In this document: positions 24,671-36,593 of the stretch, one piece after another | How the letters are laid out: every line of letters begins with the position of its first letter | How positions within the stretch are numbered: the first letter of the stretch is position 1 | Origin: Silurus meridionalis | Taxonomy: Eukaryota; Chordata; Actinopteri; Siluriformes; Siluridae | DNA: 64,000 nucleotides | Direction: 5' to 3' | Assembly: GCF_014805685.1 (NCBI RefSeq) | Contig: NC_060911.1 | Span: 12,398,712-12,462,711 of the forward strand | Translations under genes and position numbers: made by a program | Notes under the pieces: generated by a model | Seen by the model: only the letters and a program-made list of their open reading frames with translations | Told to the model about the DNA's origin: nothing | Databases searched by the model: none

Positions 24671-24760
24671 CAGCGTCTCGTTCCTCGGGGAACTAGGGTT
24701 ACGGTCGTAACCTAGAGACGTTCCCCTTCAGGAACTCGAGCTGCGTCGAAACGCTATGGG
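24671..24760. repeat. DIRS internal complementary region
   Basis: Bases 24671-24719 are the reverse complement of the 24416-24465 terminus (one base missing). Bases 24723-24760 are the reverse complement of 27359-27396 (one mismatch). The junction carries GTT at 24720-24722, complementary to the terminal AAC. This is the arrangement used in DIRS-type elements to complete both ends through a circular intermediate. Confidence 0.9.
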
Positions 24761-25015
24761 AACGAGTGTCCAATCACGCCACACTGACCAGACCCTGCCT
24801 AGAGAGTGAGGGCCTCGGCCTCGGAACCCCCAACACCGGGCCACGGGACAGGAATGTCCGGTCTTTCCAGACATCCAAGGCTCAAGGGCACGCCATGAGA
24901 CCTTGATAGTGCGATGCGGGTTTCCCTGAGGAGAACCCCTGCCCTGGAGCCACCACTGAGGGGCCTCATGTGCAGGAGCCCGAGCGAACTATGCTGGATG
25001 CTGCCGCCATGAGCC

Positions 25016-25597
25016 CTAGCAGCCTCTGGAACTGCCGACAGTGAGTGGCTGGCCTTCCCGCACCCTCCTGACGGCCGTGGGATGACTTCGACCCGAGCAG
25101 GCGACAACTGTGCCTGCATCCTGGCGCGTCCATACCACGCCCAAAAGGTGGTTCTCTGTGCAGGAGAAAGCACGCTCTTTCTGGCGTTTAGCCGAAACCC
25201 AAGCACCTTCATGCAGGAGAGGACGACATCTCGATGCCGAATCGCCTGGTGCTCGAGGAGCCATGATCAACCAATCGTCGATGTAATTCACAATGCGGAT
25301 GCCCTGAAGCCGCAGCGGGGCCAGTGCAGCATCGACGCACAACGTGAAGGTGCGGGGTGAGAGTGCCAGACCGAACGGGAGGACCCGATATTGGTATGCT
25401 ACGCCCCTGAAAGCAAACCTCAGGAACCTCCTGTGTGCAGGAAGGATGGAGATGTGAAAGTATGCGTCCTTCAGATCTATAGTGACGAACCAGTCCCCGG
25501 ACCTGATATGCGTCACGACCCCCTTGAGGGTGAGCATCCTGAACCTGAGTCTCCTGAGAGAGCGGTTCAAGGAGCGAAGATCCAGAATGGGACGCAA
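25016..25597 (-). pseudogene. DIRS reverse transcriptase (partial, frameshifted)
   Basis: The frame contains MRPILDLRSLNRSLRRLRFR, GDWFVTIDLKDAYFHI, YRVLPFGLALSPRTFT and the catalytic VNYIDDWLIMAPR. DLKDAYFHI carries the first catalytic aspartate, and YIDD the other two in the variant common in DIRS elements. Downstream the frame shifts; the next segment at 24799-25212 has GFRLNARKSVLSPAQRTTFW and LGLLHMRPL and ends just before where RNase H should start. The copy looks recent, since most blocks are intact apart from indels. Confidence 0.88.
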
Positions 25598-26418
25598 CCC
25601 CCCATCCTTCTTCGGAACAACGAGGAGGAGAGGACGCGAACTGCAGTGCGTAACCCCCTTCTATGGTCCGCAGGACCCACCGGGAGACTCCTGGCAGCAC
25701 CTCCCAAGCTGCCAGAAAGTTCCTCAGGGGAACCCGCCCCTCGGGACTGGCCTCTGACCCACTCAGAGCAGCCCTGCAGCTGAAGCCACCTCGAAAGAGG
25801 CGGCGGGGCTCCCCCATCCGTACTGAGACTTTGGGCAGAAGTGGAGGGAGACACCCACTGGAGGGCGGCCGCGCTCTGAAGCACATCCTGTGGCAGAGTC
25901 CACGGCCCGGCCTCCTGGTGGTGCGGGGGAGGGACGGGCACCGTAGCGTGAGGCGAACTCCGCCCCCTCGACCGAAAATCGTCAGGATTTCCGCACCACG
26001 GCCCGTTTGCTGGAGCCGAGGGTGACCCCCAGGTCAGCCCTCTCCTTCTTGGGCCCAGAGCTGTGTGTTTCTGTGCTTCGCGGTGCCCGGAAGGACCAGG
26101 CTGGCGCCGACCAGCCCCACGTGACCGGCGAGGGAGGTACTGCTGAAACGCCGCCGACTGCTTCTTAGACTCCTGAAACCTGTTCACGACCGCCGTCACG
26201 GCGTCACCAAACAGACCAGGAGGAGCCATCGGTGCGTTCAAGAGCACAGCTCGATCCTTGTCCGGGAGGTCGGACAGGGTGAGCCACAGATGCCGCTCTG
26301 TGGCTACCAGGGCCGCCATGGACTGACCAACGGCCCACGCTGTGTGCTTCGTGGCCCGAAGGGTTAGGTCGGCAGCGCGACATAACTCCTTAATGTCGGT
26401 GGCCCCGGAGCTAAGTCC

Positions 26419-27212
26419 TCATCTGTCACGCAGCAGGTCAGCCTGGTATGCCTGCAACACACCCATGGTGTGGAGACATCCCGCAGCCTGACCTGCTGCC
26501 GCGTAAGCCCTCCCCACTAAAGCCGATGTAGCACGTAGCGGTTTAGTAGGGAACACCGGAGCCTTTAGCGACGATGCTACGCTAGGAGAGAGGTAGCTAG
26601 CTAGCATCCCTTCGACACGCGGCATCGCCCCATAGCCGCACGCCTTAGCCCCAACCACATTCGCATAAATCGAGGAGTGGTGCGGCGAAGCACGCGCTGA
26701 GTATGGGGTTTCCCAAGAACTGGACACCTCGCCGTGCAGATCAGGAAAAAACGGCAGGCCCCGGCGCCGAGGAAGCGACACAGGACGCAGAAAACGCCAT
26801 CCAGCTTACTGGGTGCGCTGTCTCTGCTGCTCCACCGCCAAGCTAGATCCAGCTTAGCAACGGCTCGTGTCACGACCTCGAGGAGCTCCTCGTACAGCAC
26901 AGGCTGAGAGGGCTCCACGGGCTCGCTAGAATCCATCAGCTCACCCTCCTCGGAGAGAGAGACATGTAATGCCGCGCTGCTCGTACCGGGAGAAGAAGCA
27001 GCCATCGGGCCTGCTTCCCCAATAGAGCCGAAGCTCAATTCAGCCGACGAAGCTGAAGCGGACTCATCCGACTCCAACCCAGCCGCTAAATCGGCCTGCG
27101 AGCCCCACGAGCGCCGGCGCCGCTTCGCCTCGGCGAGAGCGGGACCGGAGCCGCGAGGGAGAGAGCTCCTCTCAAAGAGCGCTCTCCGGGAGCGAAGCGT
27201 GCGCATAGCCAT
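26419..27212 (-). pseudogene. DIRS gag-like region (partial, frameshifted)
   Basis: Reverse-strand frames at 26601-27212 (acidic N-terminal part, ELLEVVTRAVAKLDLAW) and 26419-26781 (PFFPDLHGEVSSSWETPYSA, GRAYAAAGQAAGCLHTMGVL, QAYQADLLRDR) resemble the gag-like protein of fish DIRS elements. The frames overlap in different phases, so at least one indel separates them. The continuing part (MAALVATERHLWLTLSDLPD, FGDAVTAVVNRFQESKKQSA) is in the frame at 25567-26319. Confidence 0.75.
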
Positions 27213-27691
27213 GCGGCTACAATGAGAGCAATCGACGCCACCTCGCTGCCATTTGTAGCTTCCTGTTTACGCAACGTCGCCCGCTGATGACGTCACGTTC
27301 CAAACGCCTATTGGTCAGATTACACACGTGGTTCAGAGCGCGGTCACGCAGGGGCATTCCCATAGCGTTTCGACGCAGCTTGAGTTCCTGAAGGGGAACT
27401 CCATTTGGTGTCCTGATAATTTATGTCATTAAAAACACCATAATTACTTCAAAACATTTACAAGAATATTTTTATGAGCTGCTCTGAGATGGCATCTGAA
27501 AATGAACAGGCTTGTGTAAGAAAAATTGCTTAGTGCAAAGGAGGAGAAGTAAAGGGGAACCTGGTATTTCTATGTTCTTTTTTCACGTTCTTTGAAAAAA
27601 ACATCTATGACCTATAAAACATGTCTAGTCTCCATGCTCTATGTTGAGGGTGGTTTCACTAATATTAAACACACATTTGCATAAAGCATCC

Positions 27692-27808
<117 letters not shown>

Positions 27809-27867
27809 ATAGTGCCAAGGTATGGATACCATTTAAAAAATGCCAACAATTAAATAGATATATTTAG

Positions 27868-27880
27868 AATAATAATAATG

Positions 27881-27922
<42 letters not shown>
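27868..27922. repeat. (AAT)n microsatellite
   Basis: About 17 trinucleotide units, first few imperfect. Confidence 0.9.
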
Positions 27923-28420
27923 TCATGTGTTGTTGATCTGTGGTTGTTTTTACCAAAGTCTAAGACCTGATATGGACCAGATGATTCTTATTATGTCCCA
28001 AAGCATAAAACTACAAATTACTGTATTTTCAAATCAATTAAATTTAAGTTGTACAGTCCATTTAACAATAGAAACTGTCCAGTACACAATAATTTCTCTT
28101 TGAAACTGCAATGTATATTGTTTTTTTCCCCAAGATGAGCTACTGAGCTTTATCTTATAAAGCCTGAACTATATAAAGAACCTTCTTAAGTTATTTCTTG
28201 ATGTTCATCTCTCTGCATTGCTTTTTTGTGTTGTTGTTGTCAGCGTAATTCAGTTGGAATCCAGGTTAGCAGCCCAGAGGCTGATGAATGTGTTAACTAA
28301 TAGTTGATCATTTCCAACACTGAAGTCTGACTTCACTTTAATGCAGTGTAATTCCTAATGTAGTTCAGTGTTACCGGGAAGTTCAGATTATATGATTCCT
28401 AGTATTATTTTCCCTGTCAG
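27923..28420. other. Intron before the 28.4-kb EGF exon
   Basis: No repeat or open frame recognised apart from the pyrimidine tract and acceptor at its end. Confidence 0.4.
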
Positions 28421-28560
28421 CGTTTACTGGATTGAACTTCGAGGTCAATGTGAACACATGCAGACTGCCAAATGTCACATGTCTTGCGGGAACGCAGCGT
28501 GTCGACACGCCTGACGACCTGCATTATGTGTGTCTCAGACCACATCCCCACCCCCTACAG
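28421..28560 (+). CDS. eys: EGF-like domain exon of the multi-EGF gene
   Basis: The acceptor is TTTTCCCTGTCAG and the donor CTACAG|GTTAGT. The frame (phase 1 to phase 0) reads FTGLNFEVNVNTC, RLPNVTCLAGTQ, RVDTPDDLHYVC and LRPHPHPLQ. This is the end of one EGF module, with C6 changed to F (TGC to TTC), then C1, C2, C3 changed to R (TGT to CGT), and C4. The fifth cysteine is absent, consistent with loss of one codon. The 46 codons contain no stop. Entry phase fits the 23.0-kb exon and exit phase fits the exon at 32931. Confidence 0.6.
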
Positions 28561-29318
28561 GTTAGTTGACTGAACTCCAACTACTTCTTGATCTCATGTT
28601 CAGTGGAAAACCATTACATATTGTTCCTGTGCTACTTTGGAAATCAGCATTGATCTTTTGAAAGCCTGTCCAAGGCCTGACATTCTTTCAGTATTACAGA
28701 AAAGCCGTTGGAAAGACACGTGGTTTTAAGTGGGGGCGAGAATGTTATAGTTGACATGCCGATGATGTGATGATTTGCTTACAGTGGGATTGTGTGGGGT
28801 TTTTTTTGCTTCTGCTGACTTATATAATAACTGCTCAGGTGTAGTATGTGAACTCAGAAAGTGTGAGATGACTGCATGGAGTTGTACAATAAATGGAGAT
28901 TTACTATAAATGTATTTTTGTTCTTTATGAAAAATGAATAAAACAAGTCTTATAAATACAGTTAAAGCCTTAAGTGCTTTATTCTACTTATGCTATGATA
29001 GTGATTTCCATTTATTGCTCATTTGGGGTATTATTTAATGAGTAAGGCATCATGCTGGAAACATTTTAGAAAGTGACTTAATGTTGTCTTAACTTAATGT
29101 TAATCCCAGCTTTTTTCTTACAGTACTTTTTAATGTTCACTAATATCAGTTACAAATAATTAATAACAAGTTGTTATTTATTCGCAAAAAAATAAAAACT
29201 CTGACAGAAAGCACTGGAATCTCCTTCCATTATCTATACAAACTCAAATATAAATACATTTATTATGAAACATTATAAGTAATTAACCTCTTCTAGCAAA
29301 ATAAAAATCTAGTAATTA
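28561..29318. other. Intron after the 28.4-kb EGF exon
   Basis: AT-rich sequence with nothing I recognise. Confidence 0.4.
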
Positions 29319-29525
<207 letters not shown>

Positions 29526-29894
29526 CTACTTACATTCTTTGCCACATAACTATTTATAAGCATTCACTGAATGCTGAGTCAGGAATATATGTTCTCAAGG
29601 GAAAATTGGATATACTTTAGAGTAGTCAATGTGTAAGGCAGTTGTCATCATTGCGTTGTGTTTGGGGTCATTATTATGCTCGGTTAAGGCCAGTCGCTAA
29701 CAACGTATCTGTGTGTGTGTGATTTTTCTGATGTGGTGATACAGGTCTTAAATTTCATTCTCAATTGTCTTAAAATGTCTTGTTTGACTTGGTGAATCCT
29801 GCAGAAACCCTGATACATGTACGCTTTACATTGAAGTTTATTATACATATGTTCATCAGAAATATCGATAAAAAGGAGAAAAAAAGGGAAACAA

Positions 29895-31265
29895 AACAGC
29901 ATCACAAGTAAGTACACCCCTCACATTTTAGCAATAATTACTTTAGAGTAATGAACATGTCAAAACTCTGACCATAGTGTGAATATTTTGTGTGTGCACA
30001 AATGTTATCTCGCGCTGCCTTAATCCTGGGCATAGAATTGTTGCTGGGATCCTCTTCCGCTCCTCCATAATGACATCATGGAGCTGCTGGATGTTAGAAA
30101 CATGGTGCTGTTCTTCTGCTTGAGGATCCTCACAGGTGCTCAAGAGGGTTCAGGTTTGGAGACATACTTGGCCACTCCATCACCTTCACCTTTATCTCCA
30201 CCTAGAGTCATCTCAGCGGTGTGTTTGGGGTCGTTATTAAGTTGGAAAACTGAAGTTCTGCCCAGTTTCTGAAGTGAGGGCATTATGTTCTGCTTCAGAA
30301 TGTCACAGTACATGTTGGAATACATGTTTCCCTCAATGAACCGCAGTTCTATAGTATCAGCAGCACCCATGCAGCCCCAGACCATGATGCTACCACCACC
30401 ATGCTTGACTGTAGGCAAGACACAATTTTGTTAGTCCTCCTTACCAGGGCGTCACCACACATACTGGACACCATCTGAGCCAAACAAGTTCATCTTAGTC
30501 TCATCAGACCACAGGACATCGTTCCAGTAATTCATGCTCTTGGACAAGTTTCAGCCAGCTTCAGAAGAGGCTACTTCTGGGACGACTTGTTGCTGGGTGC
30601 GGCATCTAAACACTGACTAGCAGACCTTCTGCTTTTGCAACCTCTAAAGCAATCCTGCATCACTCATGCATCTGTTGATTGAAACAGCTTCTGCACTTGA
30701 TGCAAAGCACAAGATTTAAATTATTTGATTAACCTTTGCAAGGCCTGTTTCAAGTGAAACATGTCTTGGAAACCTCTGTATGGCCCTGACCACTGTACTG
30801 AAACTCAGTGTCAGGGTGTTACCGATATTCTTATAGCCTGGGCATCTTATTGGAGAGCAACAATTCTAATTCTCAAATCCTCAGAGAGTCTTTACCATGA
30901 GGTACCATGTTGAACATCCAGTGGTCAGTGTGAGAGAAGTGAACTCAAAGCATCAAATTTTAACTGCTCTGATATGAGATACACACATATGAATGGTTCT
31001 GTCAAGCAGACAAAAACATGAACATTATGAATAGACCATGTGGATTTGCAGCTGTTATTACTGAGGGTGTACTCACTTTTGTTGCCAGCTATTTTGACAA
31101 TAATAGCTGTATGTTTAGTTAATTTCAGAGGACAGTAAATCTGTAATGCTACATAAGCTGCACATTGACTCCTCTAAAATATATCCATTTAATTTCTGTA
31201 GTATTGTCCCTCGAGAAGATAAATGGTTGCTAAAACGTTATGGGTGCACTCACTTTTGTACTCAA
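29895..31265 (-). mobile_element. Tc1-like transposon, degraded
   Basis: The reverse strand at 30140-30418 encodes [20 protein letters not shown] and VFQLNNDPKHTAEMT, the central blocks of Tc1-type transposases; the second block holds the place of the second catalytic aspartate. Further upstream blocks (plus-strand cttagtctcatcagaccaca, complement of the W-SDE region) lie at 30495. Many stops occur. Imperfect inverted ends (aagtacacccctcac on the left, gtgcactcacttttgtactc on the right) bound it. Confidence 0.8.
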
Positions 31266-31359
31266 GTTTAATTGTTTTTACTGTTTTCATGTACTTTTGT
31301 ATTGCTTTATGATGCCAAAGGTAAATTTCCACTTTTTGGACTATGAAGTATTGTAGCTA

Positions 31360-32644
<1,285 letters not shown>

Positions 32645-32646
32645 TA

Positions 32647-32930
32647 TGTAACTAAACCTTTGTTTTCTAATTATTAGAATTTATTATGCTCTGAAGAGGT
32701 TGATTACTGCTAATATATTAGAATAAATGAATTCGTATAAATTTTTAGAGCTGACTATAAACATTAATTATTGTTGATAAAAAAGAATCAACACCTTCCA
32801 ACCAATCAGAATGAAGAATTTGTAATGTATAAAGTGAGCTTTTGGTAATAAAACCCAAATCGCATTGATATCTACTGTATGTGCATTTGCAAAATAGTAA
32901 TAGCTTTTAAATTAATCAGATTTCTTGCAG
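32647..32930. other. Intron sequence before the 32.9-kb exon
   Basis: AT-rich; ends in a good acceptor for the EGF exon. Confidence 0.4.
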
Positions 32931-33085
32931 GTGTGCAGCAATGGAAGACTGTGTTTCGTCGACAGCATCAGCAGTCACAGCTGCATTTGTGCGCCAGGTT
33001 GGACACGTTTAATAAACGTTAATGACTGTACACAGCATCGGTGTCAGAACGGGGCCACTTGTGTCAACAAAGTTGCCGGGTACAG
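32931..33085 (+). CDS. eys: EGF-like domain exon of the multi-EGF gene
   Basis: The acceptor TTTCTTGCAG is strong and the donor TACAG|GTAAGC is near consensus. In phase 0 the exon reads VCSNGRLCFVDSISSHSCIC, APGWTRLINVNDC, TQHRCQNGATC and VNKVAGY, ending in phase 2. This covers most of one EGF module and C1 to C3 of the next. In the first module the expected cysteine after GWT-x is missing (LIN before VNDC), and the usual glycine is R. The 51 codons have no stop. Of all the exons here this one and the next look best preserved. Confidence 0.75.
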
Positions 33086-33524
33086 GTAAGCACCTGCAAC
33101 TTATTTTTCTGGAAATAAAAAAAATCTGTGTTTCACATTGTCAGCATGTCAGCAATGATGTCAACAGATAAAAAAATGCTTCTTTTTTTTTTATAATTAT
33201 AAGCAATATATCCTGCCTTATGTATGTTAAAATTACTCTGCAGCTTATCTGCAGCTGAATACAAACCATGATGTCTAGAACCGCAATCAGTGGGTGTATA
33301 TAGTCAGTAATAACACGAACCCAATTTACATTTTTAATCGTGATAGTTATTCTTTGCTTATATGGTCTCCACTGGCAAACATGATTATATAAGATTTTTC
33401 TTCTTGTTTTGCATGTTGGATTTCTAATCAGCATCCGCATCCCACTGTGCAAGGGCAAAACAAAACGCTTGCTTAAAAATATGTCTAAAGTACAGCAGTG
33501 CATAAACAGAACACTGAATGAAAA

Positions 33525-33625
33525 CGTACACCAGTCAGCCATAGCATTAAAACCACCTGCTAACAGCAATATTGTGTAGTTCCTCCTTGTGCTGCCAAAA
33601 CAACTCTCCAACAGATCTCTAAAGG
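33525..33625. repeat. Fragment of a fish DNA-transposon-like repeat
   Basis: gccatagcattaaaaccacc and attgtgtagttcctccttgt gctgccaaaa form a phrase common in fish interspersed repeats. Only the terminus is present. Confidence 0.4.
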
Positions 33626-34448
33626 TTCGCTGTTATAACTGTATATAATTTGTATAACTTTGAGGTGGTTCCTCCATAGGATTTGTTCGTTAGATGCTTA
33701 ATTAGATGGAAATCTGGGGAATTTCTGAGAAAATATCTGGGGAAATGTCTTTTTTCAGTGTGTCAGAGAACTTTTTTTTGCTAAATTTTGCTATATGACC
33801 AGTATAATTATGTGTATATTTTAGGGATTCAGCGATTCTAATCGGTGTATCGGCATAAGGATGTGATGCATCGAAAAAAAAAAAAAAAAGTGCGTCGGAT
33901 ACACGTTAGCATTTGTATCGCGATGCATTGTTTTTCGACGTATTTGGGTCGGTAAAAGACAATTTATTTATAGATAATCATAAGTAAATATGCCAGATGT
34001 ATCACAACACTACAGAGGCCGAGGTGTGTTCTGAGAGTCACATAGAATACAGATTAACATGGCAGAGGTAGAGCTGCATCTTCCTAGAGACAAAACGAGC
34101 CAGAAATCTTTTCTTTTGTCTGCACTGTTTGTGAAAGAGGCCATGCGTTAGAAGTGAGAAGCTGCGGAATATATAAAAGCGGACTATCTGTACTGTATTG
34201 AATTGGCAGAGCATCATATTTTTTTTTCATTGCATCGAATTGCATTGAATCGTATTGTGTTGGTTTGCTATATGGGTGAATTGTATTGCATTGAAAATTA
34301 AATTGCATCTGCCTCAGTTATGGAGATAAACATCTTTGTTATAGATTCTGTATATAAACAGGTAACAAGTGTAAAAGGGTTAAATAATACATCACAAGAT
34401 ATATGGACAAGGATTTAAAATTGATTTTTTTTGTTACTAAATTGACAG
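33626..34448. other. Intron between two EGF exons; possible old repeat
   Basis: About 33825-34330 contains agggattcagcgattctaat and a series of gcattgaatcgtattg phrases that look like a very old hAT-like terminus, but the inverse partner was not found. Otherwise nothing recognised. Confidence 0.25.
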
Positions 34449-34702
34449 TTGTCAGTGTGACCACGGATACACTAGGGTTCACTGCGAGCTTGATATTTCC
34501 CTCCTTATTAAACAACTACGCTCGGACATACACAGCGTCTCTGAGGACCAGCAGCACTACATCTGCTTCTGCCAGCCACGGTACACAGGAGTCTTCTGCG
34601 AGATCAAGACAGATGAATGCAAGAGTTCCCCCTGTGCTAATGGTGCCACCTGCATGGATATTGTTGCCAGTTACTGGTGCCCCTGTGCTGCTGGATTTGA
34701 AG
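34449..34702 (+). CDS. eys: EGF-like domain exon (two to three modules) of the multi-EGF gene
   Basis: Acceptor AATTGACAG, donor GAAG|GTGAGC. Starting in phase 2 the frame reads CQCDHGYTRVHCELDI, SLLIKQLRSDIHSVSEDQQH, YICFCQPRYTGVFC, EIKTDECKSSPCANGATC, MDIVASYWCPCAAGFEG. The last module has C1 to C5 in normal spacing. The middle module lacks the first three cysteines, being SLLIKQLRSD where C..C is expected. There is no stop in 84 codons. The phase-1 end joins to the exon at 42193. The preceding intron is only 1.4 kb. Confidence 0.75.
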
Positions 34703-34782
34703 GTGAGCTTCACAGATTGTAGAGTGCCTTTGCTGAGAGATGCTAAGATTGGAAAAAGAAGCTGTATTAGAAGTTAGTACAC

Positions 34783-34854
<72 letters not shown>

Positions 34855-34918
34855 GTCTATCTATCTGTCGGTCTGTCGGTCTGTCGGTCTGTCTGTCTGT
34901 CTGTCTGTTGGTCTGTCG
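34783..34918. repeat. (TCTA)n and (GTCT/GGTC)n microsatellite
   Basis: About 20 ATCT units at 34783-34866 pass into GTCT/GTCG units to 34918. Confidence 0.95.
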
Positions 34919-35129
34919 GTAAAAAGTTATAAGTTAATAACTGCCCAACACGTTATTAAAACCTGTAAGATTGTGATAAACGATCATTTTCAAGAAGGAA
35001 CTGATCATGATCAGAATTCAACTTCACTTCAGTAAAATCAAATCACTTGAGTGAAATCAAATCACAAAAAATGATCAATGATGCTAATCTAAAAAAAAAA
35101 AAAAAAAAAATACATTTTTATGGAGCTTA

Positions 35130-35530
35130 AAGTTTGGTTTCTAAAACAATGGAAAAGGTCACGTGGCCTGATGAGTCAAAATGCCCATGGTTCGAGTGAT
35201 GGATGTTTTAGGGCGCATAAGAAGTGAAGCGAATGAAGTGATGCACCCATCATGTGGTGGCAGTTTTAGTATCTGGGGCTACTTCAACTGGTCAGGTCTA
35301 TGTTTTTTCTTTCCTGACAGCACAGGCATATTCCAAGATAACAATTCCAGGATTAATCGGTCGTAAATTGTGAAAGAGTGGTTAAGGACCCTGAGACATC
35401 ATTTTCACACTCATACACTCATACACACTACAGAGCCCAGAGTTTAATCCCTATTGGAAATACTTAGACAAGACTATAGCCAGCTCTCCATACTATACCC
35501 TCTCCATCTTTAATTCAAGAGAAATGAATA
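35130..35530 (+). mobile_element. Degraded Tc1-like transposon fragment
   Basis: The plus strand keeps HVAWPDESK-like and HHVVAVLVSGATSTG-like blocks (from gtggcctgatgagtcaaaat and gtggtggcagttttagtatc), corresponding to the first catalytic aspartate and the GGSVMVWG block. Frame is lost. Confidence 0.55.
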
Positions 35531-36239
35531 CATGTCTGCATCTTGGGAGGAAATAAATACAACTCTATGAATGCAAAAATAAAAGTTGCGGCATTGCATG
35601 CGCTTATCGAAACAATGGTGAATACGTGCCATCAACGTTTGCTGTTACTCACTCGTTTGTGAAGGGAAAGTATTTAGAGTCAACTTGCACATCTGCTTAA
35701 GCTGAATTTCTGGCCAGGCTATTCAGATCATATGGAGATATGAGATCTGAGATCCACTAATGCTTTGATGCTAAATAACCACTGGACGTTTTGCAGTAAA
35801 CACCTGGGTCAGTTTATTCCCAGGGTCGGTTTAGCTACTTCTGATATGAGGCATGTTTTGCTCTGATGTGGGAAGTAGTGGTTGGTCAAATCTGACATGT
35901 ACAGAACAACAGAGTTCTTGTTGAAGTAAATTAGGTCATTGGTCATTGTCTTTTTACAAACTCAATGTGGGTCTGGCAGATAAAAGAAAAAAAAAAAACA
36001 TTTCATTCTGTTTTGAAATAAGTTTGTATTTATAAATTCATACGTCGACAATGCCCATGCTGCTACATGCTGACAAAAACCATAAGCAAAAGACAACCAT
36101 GGTAAAATGCCAGAGTTACAGGCACTCAAGCTGTGTCCTAGATGGTACATATTTATTAATGTGTCTAAAAATCTCACTTCCTCTAATACTGGGCAAATTG
36201 AGAATGGAAATGAGGTTAAAGATGACCAACCAGGGACCA

Positions 36240-36593
36240 CGTTTGTCTCGGCACGCTAACTCCGGACAGGATTCTCATCGATTGGAAGCCACTCTGTGCA
36301 GCTGAGGGTGGTTCTGCATCAACGGCCTGGTGATCCATGAGATTACTGATCGACATGGGAGATTTGAGGATGGATTTGGACTGTAGATAATGTCAAAAAT
36401 TGACTACAATGGCTCAGGACCTCAGGTTGCATTTAATCACATATCACTAAACACTTTTTACAATGATGGAACTCTCATGAATGGGCATTTGGTGCTAATG
36501 ATGAAGTTGGATCTTCATAAAGATGGGTTTACTTTAGAGTCTGGTTCCTCTCTATGTTTTTTCTTAATGCAATCTCAGAGAGGTGTTCCTTGC
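36240..36593 (-). repeat. Fish interspersed repeat, 3' part of a copy split by a LINE
   Basis: gattggaagccactctgtgc (36279) is the reverse of a phrase at 62090, and ctggttcctctctatgtttt with gtgttccttgccac (36541-36593) is the reverse of the aaaccttgagaggaacc block of the copy at 61688. The remaining part of this copy is at 38455-38577. Confidence 0.65.

Larger units (their letters stand above)
24413..27399 (-). mobile_element. DIRS-like tyrosine-recombinase retrotransposon, internally deleted
   Basis: Reading on the minus strand: 5' terminus at 27399, gag-like frames, reverse transcriptase, then an abrupt loss before RNase H, and the internal complementary region and 3' terminus. Inverted terminal repeats of about 150 bases (24460-24595 and 27250-27385) share cgtttggaacgtgacgtcat. 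The ends carry the trinucleotide AAC (24413-24415 and 27397-27399). There is no 4 to 6-base duplication, as expected for this order, which integrates by a tyrosine recombinase. The recombinase, methyltransferase-like and RNase H regions are missing, so the 3.0-kb copy is about half the length usual for such elements and cannot move alone. Confidence 0.88.

Noticed and set aside
25391..26025. Plus-strand open frames across 25.1-26.0 kb
   Set aside because: Antisense shadows of the DIRS reverse transcriptase and gag-like regions.
35587..35720. Possible EGF exon (CGIACAYRNNGEYVP)
   Set aside because: The C...C...NNGE pattern is suggestive with one C to Y change, but there is no C4-C5 block and no pyrimidine tract before it. 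It also does not fit between exons at 34702 and 42193, which already join in phase.
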